Below, in pieces: positions 46,555 through 54,115 of a stretch of DNA of 64,000 nucleotides (positions are counted from its first letter, which is position 1; each line of letters opens with the position of its first letter). This stretch comes from DASQQQ01 sp036390995 (GTDB lineage: Bacteria; Actinomycetota; UBA4738; HRBIN12), in contig DASWAT010000064.1 in NCBI GenBank assembly GCA_036390995.1, positions 1-64,000 on the forward strand. The letters run 5' to 3'. The notes under the pieces were generated by a model. The model was given only the letters and a program-made list of their open reading frames with translations. It had not been told where the DNA came from and made no database searches. The translations under genes and the position numbers were made by a program.

Positions 46555-47367
46555 ATGGCGACCCTCCTCACCTTGAAGCAGCCGGCCGTGGCCGCCGATC
46601 GCCTGGAGCCCGTGGCGGGCGACCTGATCCGCGACCTCGACGACTTGATCCCGCGCGCGCTCCGGGGATCCGGCTCGGCCGCCACGGCCTACGTCCGCAC
46701 CTGGCGGCTCCTCGCGGCCCGCCTCCTCGAGCTCGCCCACGTCGAGCGCCCGGAGGCGGTCGCGATGTCGGAGACCGGCTTCATGCTGGCGGACGTGACG
46801 GCCTCCCCCGCTCCCCTCGCCGCCAGGCTCCTGGACCAGCTGGCGCTCCAGGCGCCGTTCTCGCCGTGGGTGGCGCGCTACGGCCCGGGCCGAGGCATCG
46901 CGGTGTTCCTCCTGGACGAGATCCGGCGCCTGGTGCCGGACCTCGAGCCGATGTCGCACCGGGGCACCGCGCTCCCCCACTGGGACCTGTCGCCGGACGA
47001 CTTCTCCCGGTTCGCGCACAACGTTTGGGTCCAGATCCAGCAGGAGACGCCTCCGCTGGCCCGGATCCAGGCGGTCCTGCGGCTGTCCGACACCGAGCTC
47101 GGCCGGCTGTTCGGCGTCCGTCGGCAGGCGGCGTCGCAGTGGCTGCAGGACGGCATCCCCCCGGCCAGGCTCCGGAAGGCGCTCGCGGTGCTCCAGGTCG
47201 TCGACCTGCTGGAGCGGAACCTGCAGCCGGATCGCATCCCCGCGGCGGCCCGGACGCCGGCCCCCGCCTACGACGGCCTCACCATGCTCCAGATGATCGA
47301 GCGCGACCGCCACGTGGACCTGCTCGAGATCACCCGCGCCTCGTTCGACTGGACGGCGACGGCTTAG
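46555..47367 (+). CDS. Xre/MbcA/ParS-like antitoxin with long N-terminal extension
   Basis: A 270-residue protein. Its last 100 residues match Xre/MbcA-type antitoxins: an HTH at about 181-203 (LRLSDTELGRLFGVRRQAASQWL) then a small toxin-binding domain (GIPPARLRKALAVLQVVDLL ...). Classical partners of RES toxins are about 110-150 residues, so the helical N-terminal 170 residues are extra. It sits 3 bp upstream of the RES gene and has its own promoter with repeats. It should neutralise the toxin and repress the operon. Confidence 0.8.
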   Translation: MATLLTLKQPAVAADRLEPVAGDLIRDLDDLIPRALRGSGSAATAYVRTWRLLAARLLELAHVERPEAVAMSETGFMLADVTASPAPLAARLLDQLALQAPFSPWVARYGPGRGIAVFLLDEIRRLVPDLEPMSHRGTALPHWDLSPDDFSRFAHNVWVQIQQETPPLARIQAVLRLSDTELGRLFGVRRQAASQWLQDGIPPARLRKALAVLQVVDLLERNLQPDRIPAAARTPAPAYDGLTMLQMIERDRHVDLLEITRASFDWTATA

Positions 47368-47370
47368 GCC

Positions 47371-47901
47371 GTGGCCGTCCGGTTCCGGCACGTCCGGCGC
47401 GCCGGCACCTACCTGCGCGTGGCCGACCCGGACTGGGATGACCCGCTCGACGGCTCGTTCGCGGCCGAGCGCGGTGGCCGATGGAACCCTCCCGGCTCGT
47501 TCGCCGTGGTCTACCTGTGCGCCACGGTCGAGGTGGCGAGAGCCAACGCGCTGCGGAAGCTCGGAGGACTGCCGTACGGCCTGCTGGACCTCCGCTCCGA
47601 CCGCCGGCCCGATCTGGTGGCCGCGGAGGTTCCGGATGCACGGCCGGTCGACGTCGTGACCGACGCCGGGTGCAGGGCCGCCGGGCTCCCGGCGACCTAC
47701 CCGAAGGACGGTCGCGGCCGCGAGGTTCCCTGGACCCGATGTCAGCCCGTGGGGTCGGCGGCGTGGAGCCAAGGCGAACCCGGCATCGTGTGCCGCACGG
47801 CCGCGTCGGTCGAGCGGGGCGAGGAACTCGCCTGGTTCCCCGACCACGGGGGCGCGCTCCGGTTGCTCACCCGTCGGGCCTTCGACGACTGGTTCGCGTA
47901 G
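47371..47901 (+). CDS. RES-domain toxin (NAD+-consuming)
   Basis: A 176-residue RES-family protein. The conserved pattern is YLRVAD near the N-terminus, GGRWNPPGSFAVVYLCAT in the centre and a C-terminal Ser-containing segment (TRRAFDDWFA end). RES toxins of the MbcT/Res type destroy NAD+ by phosphorolysis or hydrolysis and stop growth unless bound by the Xre antitoxin. The start is GTG 47371, 3 bp after the antitoxin stop. Its stop codon TAG forms the first bases of the next gene's −10. Confidence 0.85.
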   Translation: MAVRFRHVRRAGTYLRVADPDWDDPLDGSFAAERGGRWNPPGSFAVVYLCATVEVARANALRKLGGLPYGLLDLRSDRRPDLVAAEVPDARPVDVVTDAGCRAAGLPATYPKDGRGREVPWTRCQPVGSAAWSQGEPGIVCRTAASVERGEELAWFPDHGGALRLLTRRAFDDWFA

Positions 47902-47904
47902 GTT
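47899..47904 (+). promoter_or_regulatory. −10 box (TAGGTT) of tag, overlapping the RES stop codon
   Basis: TAGGTT begins with the RES stop codon (47899-47901) and ends 6 nt before GTG 47911. It implies a leaderless tag mRNA besides any read-through from the toxin operon. No −35 is evident. Confidence 0.5.
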
Positions 47905-47910
47905 CTCACC

Positions 47911-48501
47911 GTGCAGAGGCGATGCGCGTGGGCGGACGGGAGCGATGCGCTGTACCTCGCCTACCACGACGAGGAGTGGGGGGTGCCCTCGCACGACGAC
48001 CGGCACCTGTTCGAGATGCTCGTCCTCGAGGGCGCCCAGGCCGGCCTGTCGTGGTCCACGATCCTGCGCAAGCGCGAGGGCTACCGCTCGGCGTTCGCGG
48101 GCTTCGACGCCGAGCGGGTTGCCCGGTTCGACCGACGCAAGGTCGAGCGGCTGCTCGCCGATCCGGGCATCGTCCGCAACCGCCTCAAGGTGGAGTCGGC
48201 CGTGAACAACGCCCGATGCGCGCTCCGGGTCCGCGTCGAGCTTGGATCGCTCGACGCCTACCTGTGGGGGTTCGTCGACGGCACGCCGATCCGCAACCGC
48301 TGGACGAGGCTGGAGGAGATACCCGCCGAGACCGACGAGTCACGAGCCATGAGCAAGGACCTCAAGACGCGCGGCTTCCGTTTCGTCGGCCCGACGGTGT
48401 GCTACGCGTTCATGCAGGCGACCGGCATGGTGAACGACCACGTAGCGTCTTGCTTCCGATACAAGGAGCTGAGTCTCCACGAAGGAGATCCGAGACCCTA
48501 A
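47911..48501 (+). CDS. tag: DNA-3-methyladenine glycosylase I
   Basis: A 196-residue base-excision enzyme that removes 3-methyladenine from alkylated DNA. Zinc ligands match E. coli Tag: C5 (RRCAWAD), H19 (LAYHDEEWG), H177 and C181 (NDHVASC). The HhH-like core includes LVLEGAQAGLSWSTIL and the aromatic pocket VGPTVCYAFMQATG. The 35 bp coding for residues 172-183 recur twice downstream with alternative C-terminal tails, so the present tail (from residue 184) may have been supplied by an inserted element. It is convergent with the next small gene. Confidence 0.92.
   Translation: MQRRCAWADGSDALYLAYHDEEWGVPSHDDRHLFEMLVLEGAQAGLSWSTILRKREGYRSAFAGFDAERVARFDRRKVERLLADPGIVRNRLKVESAVNNARCALRVRVELGSLDAYLWGFVDGTPIRNRWTRLEEIPAETDESRAMSKDLKTRGFRFVGPTVCYAFMQATGMVNDHVASCFRYKELSLHEGDPRP
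48424..48458 (+). repeat. tag 3'-end direct repeat, copy 1 (inside intact tag)
   Basis: 35 bp encoding Tag residues 172-182 and the first two bases of codon 183, with zinc ligands H177 and C181. It differs from copy 2 at one base. With copy 3 it shares six further upstream bases (48418-48423). Confidence 0.9.
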
Positions 48502-48539
48502 GCCACACCCGTCGGGACTTCAGATCGAGGTCTCGGATC
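48487..48539. terminator. Inverted repeat between tag and the next convergent gene
   Basis: A perfect 11-bp inverted repeat, GATCCGAGACC (48487-48497) and GGTCTCGGATC (48529-48539), separated by 31 bp and overlapping the tag stop region. It may be a bidirectional terminator for the convergent genes. Its place just beyond the repeat copy also makes a recombinase-binding role conceivable. Confidence 0.4.
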
Positions 48540-48542
48540 AGA

Positions 48543-48917
48543 CTAGATCGACCCCGATCCCTTGCACACCTCGCCGTTCTTCTTGTTCACGGCACGCACC
48601 GCGATCGTGTCCGTGCCGGAGGCGTTCCTCACGGTCCTGTCGATCTCGAAGTCTCCATCGTGCTCTGTGGCCCGCGTACCGCGCCAGACCACCGAGCCGT
48701 TGTGCCGCATCACGGCCCGCCAGGTTTGCCCTGCCCGCGGTGTGTGCCCCTCGAAATCGACCTCGATACTGCCTTCGCGGTCCAACTCCAGCGTCCAATG
48801 CGACCTGAGCGTGCACTGGCCGCTCTTGAAGACTTCCGTGTCTTCAGCTCGGGCGGCGGGAGCCGCGATCGTAAGGAGAGCCAGAAGAACGATGATCGTC
48901 CGCATGAGTCTCGTCAT
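48543..48917 (-). CDS. Small secreted protein of unknown function (module 1)
   Basis: A 124-residue protein with a clear Sec signal peptide (MRTIIVLLALLTIAAPAARA, cleavage after ARA). The mature part of about 100 residues is beta-rich with two Cys (GQCTL and GEVCKG) that could form a disulfide. No family recognised. GGGAGGAAGC before ATG 48917 is a strong ribosome site. It is the only gene in the first module and is lower in GC than neighbouring chromosomal genes, fitting acquisition. Confidence 0.7.
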   Translation of the reverse strand: MTRLMRTIIVLLALLTIAAPAARAEDTEVFKSGQCTLRSHWTLELDREGSIEVDFEGHTPRAGQTWRAVMRHNGSVVWRGTRATEHDGDFEIDRTVRNASGTDTIAVRAVNKKNGEVCKGSGSI

Positions 48918-49129
48918 GCTTCCTCCCGACCTTCTATGGTCGATCCCATGCTCGCAAGCGGACTGATCCTGGACTGCGGTCGGGCGACCCGCAGGTTAAG
49001 GGACTGTTGGCCGCCATGGTGTCAGGGCCGGGTATCGCGAGGACTCGGGAGAGAAGTACAGCAGACAACAGGCGCTTGCCGGGTTGCGTCGCCATGTCGA
49101 TCGTCTCGTGTACGCGAGCTCTATCGAGC

Positions 49130-49164
49130 GGCATGGTGAACGACCACGTAGCGTCCTGCTTCCG
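49130..49164 (+). repeat. tag 3'-end direct repeat, copy 2
   Basis: 35 bp nearly identical to copy 1 (one mismatch). In the same codon frame it reads GMVNDHVASCFR followed by YAEIEAMSRGPGRI and a stop at 49208-49210, a plausible alternative Tag tail. Sequence upstream of the repeat is unrelated to tag. Confidence 0.85.
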
Positions 49165-49314
49165 GTACGCCGAGATCGAGGCCATGAGCAGGGGGCCGGG
49201 GCGGATCTAACGTTCACAGCTGCGCTGCCTGTTGGACATGCTGGACGAGTGCTCGGGCCACGCGGACGAGCTCCAGGGGCCGGGCACCCAGCGCCCGAGG
49301 TAAGGGCCCCGGGG

Positions 49315-49716
49315 TCAGATCGGCGGAGCACCGTGCCACGCGATCTGGTTGCAGGTGCCGTGGTAGCGGTCGTGGACGAGGTCGATGGGGACATCCCACA
49401 CGCCTTGGATGTGCCGACCGGGGGGAGCCCAGAATCCGATGCTGCGCGGGTGACCCGAAGGTGGGGGCGGGATGATGCCTGCGTACACCTCTCGTCCGCT
49501 GGATCCGAACGCGAAGACGCGGCATTGGACGTTCAGGGCCTGATCGGCAGAGTTGACGGTTACCACCTTGCAGCAATCATGGGATCCCTCCCCGTAAGGC
49601 AAGAGCAGCATCCTCACGGGACTGTCCGATGCAGCCTCCGAGTCGCTGGGGTGCGCCTCACCGCAGGCAACGAGGGTCACGAGTAGCACGCAAACGGCGG
49701 AGAGAACGGCTCGCAC
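49315..49716 (-). CDS. Putative lipoprotein of unknown function (module 2)
   Basis: A protein of about 133 residues with an N-terminal hydrophobic run ending in the lipobox-like LVAC (VLLVTLVACGEA), so it is probably lipid-anchored outside the membrane. The mature part has further Cys (HDCCKVV, VQCRVF, GTCNQ) that could pair, and a Pro-rich loop PPPPSGHP. No family recognised. GTG 49716 is favoured with GGAAGGGTGG upstream; TTG 49719 is an alternative. Confidence 0.6.
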   Translation of the reverse strand: MRAVLSAVCVLLVTLVACGEAHPSDSEAASDSPVRMLLLPYGEGSHDCCKVVTVNSADQALNVQCRVFAFGSSGREVYAGIIPPPPSGHPRSIGFWAPPGRHIQGVWDVPIDLVHDRYHGTCNQIAWHGAPPI

Positions 49717-49719
49717 CAA

Positions 49720-49997
49720 TCCACCCTTCCGCTCGCGAACCTACACGCCAGCACGCGAGAGGACAATCTGGAGGAGGATGAACTTGCGCGCTTGCATCTT
49801 CGTCGAGACGTTGCGACGGACCGTAGACATACGCTAGGCGCCTCTCCGCAGTCCTTTTGCCGTATGTACATCGTCGAAGTGGCCTGCTTGACTTACTGCG
49901 TTTGATGGGTTGGCGTGTCCTCGCCGACCTCGGACAATCGGTCACTTCGTCGCGGAGCCCGCGCCGAGATGGGCGACCCGAGGGGAGGGGTTCGCAC
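49720..49997. other. Lower-GC intergenic region between the module 2 genes
   Basis: 278 bp between two divergent genes, clearly poorer in GC than the chromosome around it. It contains a GGAGGAGG-preceded ATG near 49781 that opens only an 18-codon frame, and TACGCT near 49830, a −10 candidate for the cupin gene. No convincing gene is seen. Confidence 0.4.
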
Positions 49998-50483
49998 ATG
50001 AAGAAGCCCACCAAGCGTGGGTGGGGCCTGGTGCTCTTGACGGTGGCACTCGCTGGGACACTGGCGGCTGCCACCATGCTTCCTGGGTTGGCGACCCCAG
50101 GGATCAACAGCGCGAGCACGCTACTGGCCCGGGGCACGGACCAGTCTCCCGGGACCCTTCCGTTCCGGGAAGGAACGGACGTGGTCGTCGCGCAGAACAC
50201 GTTCGAGGTCGGTGGCTCGTCAGGGTGGCATTCCCATCCTGGAGGCGTGATCGTGGTGGTCCAGCAGGGTGAGCTCACGCTGTACCGCTCCGTGGGCAAT
50301 CACTGTGAATCGACGAGGTACACGGCGGGACAGTCATTCATCGAGCGGCCCGATGACGTGCTGAACGGCGTGAACACCGGCTCGATCCAAACGATCGTCT
50401 ACGCGGTGTTCCCCAACGTGCCGATTGGTGGCCCAACAAGGGTCGATGTCGCCAACGATCCCGGCACCTGCCCTGGGGTCTGA
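49998..50483 (+). CDS. Secreted cupin-domain protein (module 2)
   Basis: A 161-residue protein with a Sec signal peptide (MKKPTKRGWGLVLLTVALAG; cleavage near residues 24-32). It has a single cupin barrel: motif 1 includes GGSSGWHSHPGGVIVVVQQGEL with the metal His pair, and motif 2 lies around YTAGQSFIERPDDVLNGVN, where the usual His is not obvious. The cupin may bind a metal or small ligand outside the cell. ATG 49998 follows GGGGAGGGG; longer in-frame starts lack a signal sequence. It shares the lower-GC character of the modules. Confidence 0.72.
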   Translation: MKKPTKRGWGLVLLTVALAGTLAAATMLPGLATPGINSASTLLARGTDQSPGTLPFREGTDVVVAQNTFEVGGSSGWHSHPGGVIVVVQQGELTLYRSVGNHCESTRYTAGQSFIERPDDVLNGVNTGSIQTIVYAVFPNVPIGGPTRVDVANDPGTCPGV

Positions 50484-50787
50484 GGCCTCACGGCTGGCGC
50501 GGCGTCCCCCCGCCCGATGGGGGACGTCGCCGCCGACCTGTAGCTTCACGATCCAGGGCTCCACGCAGTCACGGACCTGGCCCAATCGAAGACCAGTGTC
50601 CAGGACTACGACCAACAGTTCCGGCGTGTACCAGCCAGCGGACTCGGCGTGCCTCGCGTTCCTCGGAACGAATCCTCCGGTCGCAGTGCCGGGTGACGCC
50701 TTCACGCAAGATGCGGCCTGCGAGCAGGGAGGGGTACTACGCCTCCAAGCGGGCTACGAGCTGATCGGCGCGATCAAGAAAGCGACC
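50484..50787. other. About 300 bp without a convincing gene, end of module 2
   Basis: Frames on both strands are open in parts but lack a ribosome site, conserved motif or coding composition. The plus-strand frame that runs into repeat copy 3 reads as unrelated sequence before it enters the Tag-like segment. A hairpin at 50503-50526 probably ends the cupin transcript. Confidence 0.4.
50503..50526 (+). terminator. Hairpin after the cupin gene
   Basis: CGTCCCCC (50503-50510) pairs with GGGGGACG (50519-50526) around an 8-nt loop, 19 bp after the cupin stop. There is no T-run. Confidence 0.5.
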
Positions 50788-50822
50788 GGCATGGTGAACG
50801 ACCACGTCACGTCCTGCTTCCG
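50788..50822 (+). repeat. tag 3'-end direct repeat, copy 3 (probable original gene end)
   Basis: 35 bp with two mismatches to copy 2. In frame it reads GMVNDHVTSCFR then HRELTQT and TGA at 50845-50847. This tail overlaps the convergent ABC permease gene by 14 bp, as an ancestral tag end next to that operon would. The six bases before it (GCGACC) are shared with copy 1. Confidence 0.85.
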
Positions 50823-50833
50823 ACACCGGGAGC

Positions 50834-51990
50834 TCACGCAGACGTGATGCGTTTGCGGAGCAGGTTGGTCGCCAGTAAGAGCAGCACCGCCGCGTAGCCG
50901 GCCAGCATGGCGAGCTCCGGCAGGACGGCGCCGATCCCGGCGTCGTGCCCGAGGATCTCGCCGAACGCGTCGAGCGCCCAGGCGTGCGGGGTCACGTGGG
51001 CGATCGTCCGCATGACCGGCGGGAAGACCTCGAGCGGCACCATGCAGCCCCCCAGGGCGGCCAGCACGAGCCCGAAGAAGACGCCGAACGACCCGGCCTG
51101 CTGGGCGTTCGACAGGGCCGAGCCCATCAGCATGGCCGCCCCGGTGCCGACGAGCGCGGTCAGCACCACCACCGCCGCGGTGGCGAGCGGGTCGCCCCAA
51201 TCCACGCCGAACAGGAGCAGGGTCACGGCCACGATCAGCGCGCCCTGGAACAGCGCGATGGCGAACCGCCCGAGCCCTTCGCCCACGATCACCGTCCCCG
51301 GCGACGTGGGCGACGCCAGCATCCGTCGCGACACGCCCAGCCGCCGCGTCTCGATCAGCATCGCCGAGGCCGAGAGCGAGACGACGAAGATGAACAGCAC
51401 GACCTCCTGGGCCGCGCCGTACCCCAGCGTGCCGCCGAGCTCGTCGCCCCCGGCCGCCGTGGCCCGCACCGTCACGAACGGGACCGTGCCGGCGACCTGC
51501 CTTGCGCGGGCCAGGGCGGCGTCGAAGCCGGCGGCGCCCTCCTGCTGCGCGAACCGGGCGGCCCGCAGCTCGATGGCCTGGCGGTCGACGACCCCGGCGA
51601 CGATCAGGCTGCCCTCCTGCCCGCCGCCCGTCGGCCTCGCGATGTACGGCAGCGACGCGGTCTCGCCCGCGCGGACGTCGCGGTCGTAGCCCTCGGGGAT
51701 CACCAGCCCGGCCTCCACCTGCCCGCGCTCCACGGCCGTGGTCAACGACGCCCGGTCGTCGTAGGCGCGCACGCGGATCCCCTCGGTGCGCTCGAGCCGG
51801 TCGAGCAGATCGGCGCCCAACGGTCCGCTCCCCCGGGACACCACGCCGAGCGCCGGCGTGGACGAGGAGCCGAACACCGCCCGATGGCCAGGATGATCAG
51901 GAACGGGAACACCACCATGAAGAACAGCGCGGTCCGGTCCCGGACGATCCGCCGGAGGTTGGTCCCCGCGATGGCCAGGACGCGGCTCAT
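50834..51990 (-). pseudogene. ABC-2 permease with a single-base frameshift
   Basis: A permease of about 385 residues broken by one frameshift. From ATG 51990 it reads MSRVLAIAGTNLRRIVRDRT and a helix ending FLIILAIG, then shifts frame near 51878-51882. The rest continues intact from 51877 (VFGSSSTPALGVV) through an extracytoplasmic region and five helices to 50834. Restoring one G in a GGG-C run rejoins both parts into a normal ABC-2 protein like its neighbour. It may be a real mutation or a homopolymer error. It overlaps the preceding permease by 4 bp and is last in the operon. Confidence 0.85.
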
Positions 51991-53153
51991 CGCGCGGTCA
52001 GCCTCCCCGCCCGGACGGCCCCGAGGCCGCCGAGCACCACCGCGAAGGCCAGCACCGCGCCGACGGAGGGGAGGATCTCGGCGGCCGTCCCGCCGCCGGC
52101 CAGCTCCTGGAACCCGCGCATGAGCCACGCCTGGGGCGCGATGAGGCTCAGGTTCGCCAGGAAAGCCGGACCCTGCGACACCGGGAAGAACGTGCCTCCA
52201 AGGAGTCCGAGGACCACCGCGGCGGTTGACGCGTACCCGCCCGCCTGCGCCGGGGTCTTCGCCAGGCTCGACACCAGCGCGGTGAGCCCCATGGCCGCCA
52301 GCACACCCGAGACGACGAGCAGCGCCACCCCCACCGGGTCGCCCCAGTCGGCCCCCAGCAGCAGCGTGCTCGCCACCACGAGCGCGGTCATGCTCACCAG
52401 CCCGACCACGAACGTGGCGATGGACTTGCCAGCCAGGATCGCGCCGGGCCGGATCGGCGCCACCAGGAGCCGCGCCAGCGTTCCGCTCTCTCGCTCGGCC
52501 AGCAGGCTGCGCACGCCGAACTCGACCGTGAAGAACACGAAGAACACGGCCATCCCCGCGGCGTAGAACGTGGTCGAGCTGAACAGGCGGCTCTCGGCGG
52601 TGTCCTGCTGCAGGGTCGCGGTGGGGGCGGTCGTCCGGGCCCGCTCCACGAGCGCCGCGAGCTCGGCCGGGTCGGGGGTCCCGGCGTGGTCGCCGAGCGC
52701 GACGGCGACGGACACCTGGATCGCGTTCAGGTCGCTCGCGAACGAGGTGGCCAGCGACCGGGCCACGACGCCGCCGATCGACGAGTCAGGGTTGGTGATC
52801 ACGTCGATCCGACCGCCCCCGCCGGCCGAGGCCGAGAACCCCGCCGGGATCACGAAGGCCGCGGAGACGTCCCCGTCGTCGGCGAGCCGCTCGGCCGCGG
52901 CCGCCGTCGGTGCGGTGCGGAGCTTCACGAAGTCGAGACCCTCGAGGAGCCGGACGAACGAGCCGGCCACCTGGCCCCCGTCGCGGTTCACGACGGCGTA
53001 GGTGGCGGTGAAGGAGCCCTCCTCGACGTTCGCGAGCGTGAGGCTGAAGATCAGCGCCAGACCGAACGGGACGAGGAACGCGATCACGTACGCGGACCGG
53101 TCGCGCATCCGCTGGCGGAGGTCCTTGGCCGCGACGGTGAGGATGCCGCGCAC
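51987..53153 (-). CDS. ABC-2 type permease
   Basis: A 388-residue exporter permease. One N-terminal helix (YVIAFLVPFGLALIFSLTLA) precedes an extracytoplasmic region of about 150 residues, then five helices. EFGVRSLLAERESGTLARLLVAPI is the diagnostic ABC-2 segment. The ATPase gene ends 2 bp before its start, and it overlaps the frameshifted sister permease by 4 bp, so the transporter probably used two unlike permeases. Confidence 0.9.
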   Translation of the reverse strand: MRGILTVAAKDLRQRMRDRSAYVIAFLVPFGLALIFSLTLANVEEGSFTATYAVVNRDGGQVAGSFVRLLEGLDFVKLRTAPTAAAAERLADDGDVSAAFVIPAGFSASAGGGGRIDVITNPDSSIGGVVARSLATSFASDLNAIQVSVAVALGDHAGTPDPAELAALVERARTTAPTATLQQDTAESRLFSSTTFYAAGMAVFFVFFTVEFGVRSLLAERESGTLARLLVAPIRPGAILAGKSIATFVVGLVSMTALVVASTLLLGADWGDPVGVALLVVSGVLAAMGLTALVSSLAKTPAQAGGYASTAAVVLGLLGGTFFPVSQGPAFLANLSLIAPQAWLMRGFQELAGGGTAAEILPSVGAVLAFAVVLGGLGAVRAGRLTAR

Positions 53154-53155
53154 GG

Positions 53156-54115
53156 CTACTCCCGGAGGGCTCGGCCGGTGAGGTGCAGGAAGACAGCCTC
53201 GAGGTTCGGCTCGGCGATCTCCACCGAGGTGACGTGGCCGCCGGCCCCGGCCACCGCCGCGAGCACCGCCGGCAGCACCCGATGGGCCTCGCGGGCCACC
53301 ACGTCAAGCCCGCCCTCGTGCCGGCTCACGTCGTCCACGCCCGACAGCGCTCGCACGGCTGCCTCGGCGGCCTCCAGCTCACCCGTGGCCGACAGGCCCA
53401 CCCGGTCGCGCTCGCCGACCATGGCCACGAGCTCGCGGCGCGTGCCCTCGGCCCTCAGCCGTCCGTGATCGATGATCCCGACGCGGTCGCAGAGCCGCTC
53501 CGCCTCCTCCATGTAGTGCGTCGTGTACAGGACCGCAAGACCCTGCTCGCGGAACCGCTCGACGCTCGAAAGGATCGCGTTGCGGCTTTGCGGGTCGACA
53601 CCGACGGTGGGCTCGTCCAGGACCAGCAAGCTCGGGCGGTTGAGGAGCCCCAGGCCGATGTTCAGGCGGCGCTGCATGCCGCCCGAATAGTGCTCGACCC
53701 GGTCACCGGCCCGCTCGGTGAGGTCGATGACCTCGAGGACCTCGTCCACGCGCGACTCGAGCTCATGGCCGGCCAGGCCGTACAGCTTGCCGAAGAACCG
53801 GAGGTTCTCCAGCCCGGTGAGGTCCGGGTACAGGGCGAGCTCCTGCGGGACGTAGCCGATCGACGCCTTGACCGCGATGGTGCGGGTGTCGAGCGGGCGC
53901 CCCTCGAGCAGGACCTCGCCCGCGTCGCGGGCCAGCAGACCGCACACCATCGAGATCGTCGTGGTCTTCCCGGCGCCGTTGGGGCCCAGCAGCCCGTACG
54001 TCTCGCCGGCCGCGATGTGGAACCCGACCCCGTCCACGGCCACGAGGTCCCCGAAGGATCTGCGCAGCCCTTCGCAGGCGAGGATCGTCTCGCTACGTCG
54101 CGGGCTCGGCTGCAT
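53156..54115 (-). CDS. ABC transporter ATP-binding protein
   Basis: A 319-residue ATPase with Walker A GPNGAGKTT, signature YSGGMQRRLNIGLGLL, Walker B LLVLDEPTVGVD and the switch His in LYTTHYMEEAERL, plus a C-terminal extension of about 90 residues. ATG 54115 lies inside the end of the CDGSH gene (23-bp overlap), which indicates one operon with it. It serves the two downstream permeases. Confidence 0.92.
   Translation of the reverse strand: MQPSPRRSETILACEGLRRSFGDLVAVDGVGFHIAAGETYGLLGPNGAGKTTTISMVCGLLARDAGEVLLEGRPLDTRTIAVKASIGYVPQELALYPDLTGLENLRFFGKLYGLAGHELESRVDEVLEVIDLTERAGDRVEHYSGGMQRRLNIGLGLLNRPSLLVLDEPTVGVDPQSRNAILSSVERFREQGLAVLYTTHYMEEAERLCDRVGIIDHGRLRAEGTRRELVAMVGERDRVGLSATGELEAAEAAVRALSGVDDVSRHEGGLDVVAREAHRVLPAVLAAVAGAGGHVTSVEIAEPNLEAVFLHLTGRALRE

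Larger units (their letters stand above)
48424..50822 (+). mobile_element. Putative tandem insertion region at the 3' end of tag
   Basis: Three direct copies of a 35-bp stretch of the tag 3' end (48424, 49130, 50788) delimit two modules with periods of 706 and 1658 bp. The modules are less GC-rich than the flanks and carry three small exported-protein genes. Each copy continues into a different sequence that still reads as a sensible Tag C-terminus (R-Y/H-x-E-L/I then a short tail and stop). The third tail overlaps the resident ABC operon end by 14 bp, as expected for the original gene end. No integrase is present, so the modules may be mobilised in trans or be remnants. This is inferred from sequence only. 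Confidence 0.6.

Noticed and set aside
47481..49139. 552-codon plus-strand frame across the RES, tag and module 1 genes
   Set aside because: It runs out of frame through recognised genes and shows no family motif.
50334..50705. Minus-strand frame of 123 codons at the end of module 2
   Set aside because: It overlaps the cupin gene antisense, with no ribosome site and no motif.
48424..50822. Explaining the three tag repeats as an assembly error or simple tandem duplication
   Set aside because: The copies carry different mismatches, have unrelated upstream flanks, and continue into distinct but coding-like tails. Neither explanation predicts this.
48424..50822. CRISPR array or classical integron
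   Set aside because: There are only three widely and unevenly spaced repeats with genes between them, no cas or intI gene, and the repeat is protein-coding rather than an attC-type hairpin.
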